Assembly (NCBI GenBank): GCA_937941555.1
Contig: CALDHJ010000128.1
Span: 1 to 7,303, forward strand
Length of the DNA: 7,303 nt
Direction of reading: 5' to 3'
DNA from: an uncultured Granulosicoccaceae bacterium
Lineage (GTDB): Bacteria > Pseudomonadota > Gammaproteobacteria > CALCKW01
The notes below the pieces were generated by a model. It did no database searches. It was given only the letters and a program-made list of their open reading frames with translations, and was not told the origin of the DNA. Both the position numbers and the translations under genes were made by a program. Shown in pieces: positions 1 to 5,998 of the stretch. The number at the start of each line of letters is the position of its first letter. The first letter of the stretch is position 1.

Positions 1-632
1 ACTTCGTGTTGGAAGTGTTCAACGGTGTTGCGAAAGTTGGTTGTGCCGTTGTCGAAGGGCACATACATGAAGCGACGGCGGTTGCGAGAAAGGGTTCGCT
101 CGAGCGCGAGGTCGATGAAGCGTTCGACGTGGAAATCGATGTAGGCGTGTTCGATGCCGAAGGCCGTGCGACCGTGGGTCACGAACGGCAGGCCCGCTTC
201 TTCGAGCCGTTGCACACGCGGATCGCGTGCACTGGTGTGGGTCAGTATGACGCCATCGGAGGTCTTGTTCGCGAGAATGTAGTTCAGCGTCTCGAGCGGA
301 TCGCTGCCCGGCAACTCGGGCGTGACATTCAAGTGGTAGGGCGACCCGAGCAGGTGCGCGCCGATGCCCTGGATCAGCAGACGGGTGTAGTCGAGTGTGT
401 TGCGCTCGATCGACAGGATCAAGGTCAGCACGTTGGTTTGCCCCGTGCGCAGCCGCACACCCGCGCGGTTTGGTACGTAGCCGATCTCGGCTGCTGCGCG
501 CGCCACTTTTTCGCGGGTTTCGGGTTTCAGCCGCGCGCCATCCCGCAGCGACAGCGAGACGGTCGACAGGCTCAGTCCGGTCATCGCGGCGATGGTCTTG
601 AGTGTCGGGGCTTTCGGGTTCGGGTCAGGCAT
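1..632 (-). CDS. LacI-family transcriptional regulator, AglR-like (partial, C-terminus beyond window)
   Basis: DNA-binding repressor that probably senses the imported sugar or a product and controls the divergent transport operon. The reverse-strand reading frame stays open from ATG at 632 to the window edge, giving 210 residues. Residues 10-30 form the LacI helix-turn-helix (TLKTIAAMTG, then STVSLSLRD). The hinge region follows at about 52-64 (YVPNRAGVRLRTG). From about 67 begins the periplasmic-binding-protein-like effector domain (TNVLTLILS, then SDGVIL at 125-130 and FVTHGR at 150-155). From memory, the wording resembles AglR-type regulators of alpha-glucoside operons. An in-frame ATG at 662 exists, but it overlaps a TACAAT -10 candidate, so 632 is preferred; no clear Shine-Dalgarno sequence precedes either. 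The last third or so of the effector domain is missing because of the window edge, not because of damage. Family assignment is very secure; the effector is unknown. Confidence 0.95.
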   Translation of the reverse strand, partial: MPDPNPKAPTLKTIAAMTGLSLSTVSLSLRDGARLKPETREKVARAAAEIGYVPNRAGVRLRTGQTNVLTLILSIERNTLDYTRLLIQGIGAHLLGSPYHLNVTPELPGSDPLETLNYILANKTSDGVILTHTSARDPRVQRLEEAGLPFVTHGRTAFGIEHAYIDFHVERFIDLALERTLSRNRRRFMYVPFDNGTTNFRNTVEHFQHE

Positions 633-660
633 GGTGTCTGAGTCGGGGCGCTGTCTGCGC

Positions 661-690
661 ATTGTAGGGGGGCGGGGCCAGCCTTGAACA
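661..690 (-). promoter_or_regulatory. Candidate promoter for the LacI-type regulator
   Basis: On the reverse strand a TACAAT hexamer (661-666), one mismatch from the consensus -10, lies about 29 bases upstream of the ATG at 632, giving a short leader of roughly 20 bases. The -35 region is weak: at a 16-17 base spacing it reads TTCAAG or GTTCAA. This is a visual prediction only. It would also rule out the upstream ATG at 662 as the start codon. Confidence 0.35.
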
Positions 691-722
691 GGTTCGGTGT
701 ACCTGAGACCGCGCGCCGATTG

Positions 723-735
723 CGATTGGCAATCG
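723..735. promoter_or_regulatory. Second palindrome in the divergent intergenic region
   Basis: CGATTG and CAATCG arms flank a single G, a perfect 6+1+6 inverted repeat. Its centre is about 28 bases from the centre of the LacI-type operator at 751-764. It contains TTGGCA (726-731), five of six matches to a -35 hexamer, but no convincing -10 lies at the right distance on the + strand (TGTTGC at 749-754). It could be an auxiliary protein-binding site, part of the operon promoter, or chance. Confidence 0.3.
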
Positions 736-750
736 AGGGCAAAAAAAGTG

Positions 751-764
751 TTGCAACGTTGCAA
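751..764. promoter_or_regulatory. Probable LacI-family operator
   Basis: TTGCAACGTTGCAA is a perfect 14-base palindrome with a central CG, the hallmark of LacI-family operators, where hinge helices enter the minor groove at the central CpG. It sits between the divergent regulator and the binding-protein gene, 94 bases before the latter's ATG, so binding there could control both directions. A further TGCAA lies at 772-776, pairing with TTGCA at 759-763 across 8 bases, so a partial second half-site may exist. The link to the adjacent regulator is inference from position and symmetry. Confidence 0.75.
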
Positions 765-842
765 TATTCAATGCAAAGTCAAGGTTGGTAGGCGTCGGGG
801 AGTCCCGTCGCAGATCTGAACGCCGAAAGAGACGATCCCGTA

Positions 843-850
843 GGGAGGGA
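843..850 (+). promoter_or_regulatory. Ribosome binding site of the binding-protein gene
   Basis: GGGAGGGA is a strong purine-rich Shine-Dalgarno sequence ending 7 bases before the ATG at 858. It fixes this start, which also gives a well-formed signal peptide. It is stronger than the site in front of the following permease gene, consistent with higher output of the binding protein. Confidence 0.8.
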
Positions 851-857
851 ATACGAA

Positions 858-2216
858 ATGAAAACCACCAAGGGCCCTGGCGCCCGTTTGCTACTGAGCT
901 CCGCGATAGGGCTGGCTGTGATGGCCGGCAGTGTGGCGGCAGACGACATCCGCTTCTGGACCACCGAAGAACAACCCGAGCGCCTCGCCAAACAGCAAGC
1001 CATGGCGGCTGATTTCGCGGCGGCCTCCGGCCACAACGTCGAAGTCATCCCCGTGACCGAGAGCGACCTTGGCACGCGCGCGACCGCAGCGTTCGCAGCG
1101 GGCGACCTGCCTGATGTGATCTACCACACGTTGCAGTACGCGCTGCCCTGGGCCGAAGCGGGCATCCTTGACACCGACGCGGCGTCAGAGCTCGTTGAAG
1201 AGCTGGGCACCGACACCTTCTCGGCAGGCCCGCTGTCGATGGCAGCGTTCGAAGACGGCGTGGCCTCGGTGCCGGTCGACGGCTGGACGCAGATGATCGT
1301 CTACCGCAAGGATCTCTTCGACGCGGCAGGCCTCGAGGCACCGTCGTCCTACGCGAACGTCCAGGCGGCGATCGACAAGCTGCACAACCCGCCCGAAATG
1401 TATGCCTTTGTGGCAGCCACGAAGGTGGACGAAAACTTCATGAGCCAGGTGCTCGAGCACGTGTTCCTCGCCAACGGCGTCTCGCCCGTGGGTGCGGACG
1501 GCTTTGCACCGCTCGACGAAGCCGCGACTACCGAAGTGCTGGATTTCTACAAGGCTATTGCAGAAGCCTCACCACCGGGTGAGCTCTACTGGAAGCAGTC
1601 ACGCGAGCTGTATTTTTCCGGCAACGCGTCAATGATCATCTGGTCTCCTTTCATCCTCGATGAGCTGGCCGGTCTGCGCGACAGCGCTGCACCGAGCATC
1701 AACGATGACCCGACGACCAAAGAACTTGCCGCGATGACCGGTATCGTCACCAACTTCAGCGGTCCGTCCAACCCGGACGGTGCGGCCTGGGGCGATGTGC
1801 GTTACTTCGGCATCACCTCTGACGCCAACACCGACGTCGCCCAGGATTTCATCAAGTACTCGATGGATGAAGGCTACGCGCAGACCCTGTCTATCGCCGC
1901 CGAGGGCAAGTTCCCGGTGCGTACCGGCACGGCTGATGAGCCCGGCAAGTACACGGCCATGTGGTCCGAGCTTGAGGTGGGTGTCGACCGCAAGGCCGCG
2001 CTCAAGGATCTCTACGCTGCAGAGATGCTCGACGAGATTGTCGGCGGCCTGCAGGTCGCTCAGCGTTGGGGCGTGGCGGAAGGTCAGCTTTCGCTCGCGT
2101 CGAAGATGATCAACAGCCAGGTCATCAACCGCGTTGTGCGCCAGTACATCGACGGTGAAGTGGACGCGGCAGCCGCCGTGGCCTCACTCAACGAAGAACT
2201 CGCAAAGATCAACTGA
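858..2216 (+). CDS. CUT1 ABC transporter sugar-binding protein (periplasmic)
   Basis: Extracytoplasmic receptor that captures the sugar or glycoside and delivers it to the two permeases encoded downstream. It has 452 residues, usual for family 1 (MalE-like) binding proteins. Residues 1-28 form a Sec signal peptide: basic start (K2, K5, R10), hydrophobic core at about 11-24, and a cleavage site after A27 or A28 (SVAA then DD). There is no lipobox cysteine, so a free periplasmic protein is expected. The mature part starts IRFWTTEEQPERL and contains typical binding-protein stretches: GDLPDVIYH at 82-90, VASVPVDGWTQMIVYRKDLF at 135-154 and LYFSGNASMIIWSP at 251-264. Many tryptophans and acidic residues could line a sugar pocket, but the ligand cannot be read from sequence. 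It is the first gene of the operon and is followed by a strong hairpin. Family is secure; glycosylglycerate as ligand is inferred only from the hydrolase gene. Confidence 0.95.
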   Translation: MKTTKGPGARLLLSSAIGLAVMAGSVAADDIRFWTTEEQPERLAKQQAMAADFAAASGHNVEVIPVTESDLGTRATAAFAAGDLPDVIYHTLQYALPWAEAGILDTDAASELVEELGTDTFSAGPLSMAAFEDGVASVPVDGWTQMIVYRKDLFDAAGLEAPSSYANVQAAIDKLHNPPEMYAFVAATKVDENFMSQVLEHVFLANGVSPVGADGFAPLDEAATTEVLDFYKAIAEASPPGELYWKQSRELYFSGNASMIIWSPFILDELAGLRDSAAPSINDDPTTKELAAMTGIVTNFSGPSNPDGAAWGDVRYFGITSDANTDVAQDFIKYSMDEGYAQTLSIAAEGKFPVRTGTADEPGKYTAMWSELEVGVDRKAALKDLYAAEMLDEIVGGLQVAQRWGVAEGQLSLASKMINSQVINRVVRQYIDGEVDAAAAVASLNEELAKIN

Positions 2217-2226
2217 TCCCTTGCGT

Positions 2227-2258
2227 GGTCAGCGGGCACACGGCCCGCTGACCGTTTT
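2227..2258 (+). terminator. Intercistronic hairpin, leaky terminator or mRNA-stabilising stem
   Basis: An 11-base perfect stem (GGTCAGCGGGC, 2227-2237, pairing with GCCCGCTGACC, 2243-2253) closes a 5-base loop. A short T-run (TTTT, 2255-2258) and pyrimidine-rich sequence follow. It begins 10 bases after the binding-protein stop. The U-tract is short, and same-strand genes of the same system follow, so it more likely gives partial termination or protects the 3' end of the binding-protein message. That arrangement, as in malE-malF, keeps binding protein in excess over permeases. Confidence 0.75.
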
Positions 2259-2290
2259 CTCCTCTCCCGTTTGCACCCAGGGTAGCGTCC

Positions 2291-3529
2291 ATGGTGGCAC
2301 CCACATCCACACCGCCGACTGCACGAGGCGCGCTCGAGAAGCGCGAGGCAAAGCTCGCCTGGGGCCTCCTGGCGCCGACGATTGCGATTGTCAGCCTTGT
2401 CATATTGCTGCCGTTGCTGGCGATCTTCTGGATCAGCTTCAAGCCGGTCGGCTTGAGTGATCTGCGCCCGGTCAGCACGGTGGTGCGCGAGAGCCTGCGC
2501 AGTCGAGGCGACGACTACCGCATCGAGTACCGGGTTCGGAATTCCTCTCAAGACAAACCGATCGAGGGCGCGCGGTTCGAAGACACGATCCCCGACGGCG
2601 TGACGCTGCTCGAGGTACCGGAAGCGTGCTCGCTCGACGGCGCGGCACTGGCCTGCGATTTCGGTGATCTGCCGGGCGGCTTCAATGAGCGCCTGCGCAT
2701 TCCGGTATTGCTCGATGGTGACCCCGACGCGCTCGAGGATGTTGTCGAGGGCAGTGAGCCTGTTCGCTACGGGACGGGTGACAACGTCCTCACCAACACC
2801 CACTTCACGCTCGACAACTTCACCCGCATTTTCGACAGCTCGGAATTCATGAGTGTGCTCTGGGCAACGACCTTCTACACCGTTGTCGGCACCATCGGGG
2901 CGTTGGTGGTCGGTCTGTTCGCGGCGTTGCTGCTGAACAAGAGTTTTGCCGGCAAGGGCATCTTGCGCGGTCTCTACCTCTTTCCTTACGTGTCGCCGAT
3001 CATTGCGGTGGCCTTTACCTGGGTTGCGCTGCTCGATCCGTTCTCCGGCTCGCTCAATGCGCTGCTGGTGCAAATGGGTGTCGCGGATTCGCCCATCAAT
3101 TTCTTCGGTCAGCGACCGCAGGCACTGATCATGGTGACGGTGTTTGAAATCTGGCGCTATTTCCCGCTGTCGTTTCTGTTCATCCTCGCGCGCATGCAAT
3201 CGATCGACACCGACATGTACGAGGCCGCGGACATGGATGGCGCAAGTCCGTTCCAGAAGTTCTGGTACCTGTCATTGCCGATGTTGCTTGGCATCCTGTC
3301 GGTACTGTTCCTGTTGCGGTTCATCTGGACCTTCAACAAGTTCGACGACATTTTCCTCCTGACCGGTGGCAACGCCGGCACGCGCACTCTAACTGTCAAT
3401 GTCTACGAGCAGGCTTTTGCCATTTCCAACATTGGCGCGGGCGCCGCGGTGGCAGTGGTGATTTTTGCTGTGCTGCTGTGTTTCAGCTTCTTCTTCTTTC
3501 GCTACATATCGCAGGAGGAGGGGCTGTGA
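2291..3529 (+). CDS. MalF-type sugar ABC transporter permease with inserted DUF11-like periplasmic domain
   Basis: Inner-membrane subunit forming half of the translocation pore. Predicted membrane segments by hydrophobicity: about 24-50, 187-216, 223-248, 278-301, 329-350 and 381-405. The EAA loop that docks on the ATPase is at 310-330 (YEAADMDGA through LSLP), an excellent match to the family. Between segments 1 and 2 lies an unusually long hydrophilic stretch (about 52-186). Within it, residues 76-142 resemble a DUF11/Ig-like unit: a beta-rich pattern RIEYRVRNSS, DTIPDGVTLLEV, then C113 and C122, DFGDLPGGF and RIPVLLDGD. The standard LTLDNFTRIF-like stretch before segment 2 is kept (FTLDNFTRIF, 172-181). 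At 412 residues it is about 100 longer than common six-segment permeases. A weak Shine-Dalgarno (AGGG, 2279-2282) precedes the ATG. It overlaps the next gene by four bases (GTGA), so translation is probably coupled. Confidence 0.95.
   Translation: MVAPTSTPPTARGALEKREAKLAWGLLAPTIAIVSLVILLPLLAIFWISFKPVGLSDLRPVSTVVRESLRSRGDDYRIEYRVRNSSQDKPIEGARFEDTIPDGVTLLEVPEACSLDGAALACDFGDLPGGFNERLRIPVLLDGDPDALEDVVEGSEPVRYGTGDNVLTNTHFTLDNFTRIFDSSEFMSVLWATTFYTVVGTIGALVVGLFAALLLNKSFAGKGILRGLYLFPYVSPIIAVAFTWVALLDPFSGSLNALLVQMGVADSPINFFGQRPQALIMVTVFEIWRYFPLSFLFILARMQSIDTDMYEAADMDGASPFQKFWYLSLPMLLGILSVLFLLRFIWTFNKFDDIFLLTGGNAGTRTLTVNVYEQAFAISNIGAGAAVAVVIFAVLLCFSFFFFRYISQEEGL
2516..2716 (+). other. DUF11-like (Ig-fold) domain region within the MalF-type permease
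   Basis: Encodes residues 76-142 of the permease. The pattern matches the DUF11 'conserved repeat' unit from memory: a strand with an N-S/N-T turn (EYRVRNSS), a D-T-I-P-D-G-V-T-L motif, a cysteine, a short variable stretch, a second cysteine, then F-G-D-L-P-G-G and a closing hydrophobic strand. C113 and C122 could form a disulphide in the periplasm. DUF11 units are normally found in secreted or surface proteins. The position, after the first core membrane segment, corresponds to the P2 loop of E. coli MalF, which also has an Ig-like fold and contacts MalE. A docking role for the binding protein is therefore plausible but inferred. Confidence 0.6.
3513..3520 (+). promoter_or_regulatory. Ribosome binding site that fixes the GTG start of the second permease
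   Basis: AGGAGGAG lies 5 bases before GTG at 3526, an ideal Shine-Dalgarno sequence inside the 3' end of the first permease gene. An in-frame ATG further upstream at 3478 has no comparable site and would overlap the first permease by 52 bases. The GTG overlaps the preceding stop as GTGA, a usual coupling arrangement. Confidence 0.85.
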
Positions 3530-4740
3530 GCGGGTTGCGCTTGGGTTGCGTTATCGGCCCGTTGCTCGGTGCGATGTGGATGTTGGTGCTCTCCACCACG
3601 GTGACGGTTGCCATGTCCTTTGCGACCGGTGAGGTGTTTCGCCCGTCCTCGCTCTTGTCCCTGGTTGTTGGTGCGACGCTCGCGTTGATCGCGCTGGCCC
3701 GTTCGGCCGATCGGTTGAGCCTTGTCGTCGCGGTGGTGGCGCTCACAGCGGTGTCCTATGTTGGCCTCGGGCCGATGGTGATCGGCGCTGACGTGGACAA
3801 CGGCACGCGTGCTGTTGGCGCAGCACTTTTGGCGGTCTCGTCGGGATTGTCGTTGTGGAAGATCCTCGAAGGCTGCCCGTTCGGGACCTTGAGCCGGCAC
3901 GAATTCGAAGAGGCAGTCATCCGGTTCCTGACGGGTTTCGGCTTCATCGTGTTCACCGCCGCGGTGTTGGTGCCGTTCTACGTGATGGTCATGACCAGCC
4001 TGAAGTCGCAGCAGGCTCTGCTCGCCAATCCGTTGGATTTTTCCATCGACTTCTCACGCGGGTGGGACCTCTTTCGAAGCTACACCGAGCTGTTCCGCGA
4101 TTTCGGATTCGGCGGTTACCTCTGGACCAGTTTTTTTGTCTCGGTGTTGACGGTGGTGATCACGCTGTTGTTCAGCGTGCCCGGTGCCTACGCAGTAGCG
4201 CGGTTGCGCTTCAAGGGGCAGGCGGTCTTCTCGCGCTCGATTCTGCTGATCTACATGGTGCCCATGATCGTGTTGGCGCTGCCGATCTACATCGCGTTTT
4301 CGGTGACAGGCCTGCGTAATACCCTCTTCGGGTTGATCCTGATCTATCCCGTGACCACCATTCCGGTCGCGCTCTACATGTTGCAGGGTTATTTTCGCGG
4401 GCTGCCGGTCGAGGTGGAGGAGGCGGGTCTCATGGACGGGCTCAGTCGCTTGCAGGTGATATTGAAAATCACCTTGCCGCTCTCGCTGCCGGCGATGGTG
4501 TCGGTCTCGTTGTACGTGTTCATGATTGCGTGGAACGAATTCCTGCTCGCGTTCATGTTGCTCGACGACCCCTCCAAATTCACCCTGACCCGGGGTGTGG
4601 CGATGCTCAACAGTTCCGAAATCCCGAGACAACACCTGATGGCGGGCGCGGTGATCGCGACCATTCCGATCATGGTGCTGTTTCTGGGCCTCGAACGCTT
4701 CATGACCAAGGGCCTGACGGCCGGATCGGTGAAAGGCTAG
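3526..4740 (+). CDS. MalG-type sugar ABC transporter permease with extra N-terminal membrane segments
   Basis: Second inner-membrane subunit of the importer, pairing with the MalF-type permease. With the GTG start it has 404 residues, over 100 longer than a typical MalG-type protein of about 280-300. The permease core is at about 130-404: first segment around 134-157 followed by MTSLKSQQALLANPL, then segments around 198-219, 236-258, 264-286, 321-345 and 372-392. The EAA loop is at 298-321 (EEAGLMDGLSRL through LPLSLP). It ends with the usual MalG-like tail, FMTKGLTAGSVKG. The added N-terminus (about 1-128) holds roughly four hydrophobic segments (8-28, 42-58, 63-80, 94-110) and a soluble linker containing C117 and the charged stretch SRHEFEEA (123-130). 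I do not recognise this block as a known domain. The gene is separated from the hydrolase by four bases. Permease assignment is secure; the role of the N-terminus is unknown. Confidence 0.95.
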   Translation: MSGLRLGCVIGPLLGAMWMLVLSTTVTVAMSFATGEVFRPSSLLSLVVGATLALIALARSADRLSLVVAVVALTAVSYVGLGPMVIGADVDNGTRAVGAALLAVSSGLSLWKILEGCPFGTLSRHEFEEAVIRFLTGFGFIVFTAAVLVPFYVMVMTSLKSQQALLANPLDFSIDFSRGWDLFRSYTELFRDFGFGGYLWTSFFVSVLTVVITLLFSVPGAYAVARLRFKGQAVFSRSILLIYMVPMIVLALPIYIAFSVTGLRNTLFGLILIYPVTTIPVALYMLQGYFRGLPVEVEEAGLMDGLSRLQVILKITLPLSLPAMVSVSLYVFMIAWNEFLLAFMLLDDPSKFTLTRGVAMLNSSEIPRQHLMAGAVIATIPIMVLFLGLERFMTKGLTAGSVKG

Positions 4741-4744
4741 CGCG

Positions 4745-5998
4745 ATGACGAACCTGCAGACACTTGATGAAAAAGCGCGCACGGTGTTGCGGCAAAACGA
4801 CAAGGGCCACTACACCGTGCCCACCCACGGCCTGTATCCCTATCAATGGAACTGGGACAGCGCGTTCGCGGCGGTCGGGTTTGCCAACTACGACATCGAC
4901 CGCGCGTGGGTTGAGCTCGAGTCGCTGTTTGCCGGGCAGTGGGATGACGGCATGGTGCCGCACATCCTGTTTCATCAGGAAGACCCGGGTTACTTTCCCG
5001 GTCCCGACGTGTGGCAGGGCCGGGGGCCCATTCCGTCCTCCGGGATCAGCCAGCCGCCGGTTGCCGCGACCCTGGCGCGGCGGGTGTTCGACAAGAATCC
5101 GGACGTCGGCCGCGAGCGCCTCTCGCCGCTTTACGATCGGATGGTCGCCTGGCACCGGTGGTTCATGGATTGGCGTCTCGACGACGGCGCGGTGTGCATC
5201 GATCACCCCTGGGAATCCGGTCGCGACAATGCCCCCGACTGGGATCGCGGCATGGGTTCGATCGATCCCGTTGGTGTTGGCGAATACACGCGGCGGGATA
5301 CAACGCATGTGAACAGTGACATGCGACCGACCCGCTACGACTACGACCGCTATATCTGGCTGGTGCAGCGTGGAGCGCGTCTTGGTTGGCAGCAGTCCGA
5401 GATCGTCAAGGACATCCCGTTTCGTGTCGCCGACCCGACCATGACGTTCACTTTGCTCCGCGCCAACCGGGATCTGCTTGCACTGGGCGCGCTGCTGGGT
5501 CGGGACACTTCAGAGATCGCCGGCTGGATCGAGATCTTGGAAGCCGGCGCACAATCGCTGTGGAATCCGCAGCGGCAACACTACGACGGGCGCGACGTGT
5601 TGTCCGGCAGTTGGGCCGACTCGCTGTCAAACGCGTCTTTCCTGTGCTGGTACGCGGGGCTCGACTCCGAACCGATGCGCCGGGCCCTGCGCGAGGTGTT
5701 GGCGAATGTCACCTACGGCATTCCGTCGCTCGACAGCCGCGATACCCGATTTGACGGCAAGCGCTACTGGCGCGGTCCGGTCTGGGGAATGATGAACATG
5801 CTGGCCGGGCTTGGCATGTCGGAAATGGGCCTTCCGGAAGGCGAGGTGCTGCGGCGATCCACGGCCAAGCTAATATCCGAGCACGGTTTTGCCGAATACT
5901 TTGACCCGCGTGACGGTGCGCCGGCGGGTGGCCAATCCTTTACCTGGACGGCAGCCGTTTGGCTGGGCTGGGCGTCCCCCTCTGCCGAGGCAAACTGA
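4745..5998 (+). CDS. GH63-type glycoside hydrolase, mannosylglycerate/glucosylglycerate hydrolase-like
   Basis: Probable cytoplasmic enzyme that cleaves the imported glycoside. It has 417 residues, no signal peptide and no membrane segment. The motif order fits the (alpha/alpha)6-barrel MGH1-like group of GH63: QWNWDSAF at 34-41, [13 protein letters not shown] at 65-77, QPP at 103-105, [14 protein letters not shown] at 154-167, [13 protein letters not shown] at 341-353, and FAEYFDP then FTWTAAVWL near the C-terminus. By family analogy D161 (codon at 5225) is the candidate general acid and E384 (codon at 5894) the candidate base. Characterised relatives are the mannosylglycerate hydrolase of Thermus and the glucosylglycerate hydrolase of Mycolicibacterium hassiacum. 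AAAGG (4732-4736) precedes the ATG at a good distance, and the stop overlaps the ATPase start. Trehalase- or alpha-glucosidase-like activity on another disaccharide is an alternative. Fold family is confident; substrate is moderate to low. Confidence 0.85.
   Translation: MTNLQTLDEKARTVLRQNDKGHYTVPTHGLYPYQWNWDSAFAAVGFANYDIDRAWVELESLFAGQWDDGMVPHILFHQEDPGYFPGPDVWQGRGPIPSSGISQPPVAATLARRVFDKNPDVGRERLSPLYDRMVAWHRWFMDWRLDDGAVCIDHPWESGRDNAPDWDRGMGSIDPVGVGEYTRRDTTHVNSDMRPTRYDYDRYIWLVQRGARLGWQQSEIVKDIPFRVADPTMTFTLLRANRDLLALGALLGRDTSEIAGWIEILEAGAQSLWNPQRQHYDGRDVLSGSWADSLSNASFLCWYAGLDSEPMRRALREVLANVTYGIPSLDSRDTRFDGKRYWRGPVWGMMNMLAGLGMSEMGLPEGEVLRRSTAKLISEHGFAEYFDPRDGAPAGGQSFTWTAAVWLGWASPSAEAN
5987..5990 (+). 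promoter_or_regulatory. Ribosome binding site that fixes the ATPase start
   Basis: GAGG lies 7 bases before the ATG at 5998, which overlaps the hydrolase stop as TGATG. An in-frame ATG at 5959 would add 13 residues ([13 protein letters not shown]) that do not belong to this family, whose members begin close to the first beta strand. Confidence 0.65.

Noticed and set aside
6..641. 211-codon open frame on the + strand
   Set aside because: It is the complement of the LacI-family regulator, whose helix-turn-helix and effector-domain motifs are unmistakable on the reverse strand.
749..754. Possible -10 for the operon promoter paired with TTGGCA at 726-731
   Set aside because: TGTTGC matches the -10 consensus poorly. 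No good sigma-70 pair could be found by eye for the rightward operon, so no promoter feature is listed.
2084..3199. Long 371-codon open frame on the reverse strand
   Set aside because: It lies wholly antisense to the binding-protein end and first permease, both with clear family motifs. Its translation is rich in R, H, Q and E without a recognisable domain, typical of high-GC antisense frames.
3478..3525. Upstream ATG start for the second permease
   Set aside because: It would overlap the first permease by 52 bases and lacks a Shine-Dalgarno sequence, whereas GTG 3526 follows AGGAGGAG and overlaps the previous stop as GTGA.
4054..4803. 249-codon open frame on the reverse strand
   Set aside because: Antisense to the second permease and the hydrolase start; the composition is H/R/Q-rich low-information sequence with no ribosome binding site or domain.
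4700..5308. 202-codon open frame on the reverse strand
   Set aside because: Antisense to the hydrolase, which has conserved catalytic motifs; the reverse reading shows no family resemblance.
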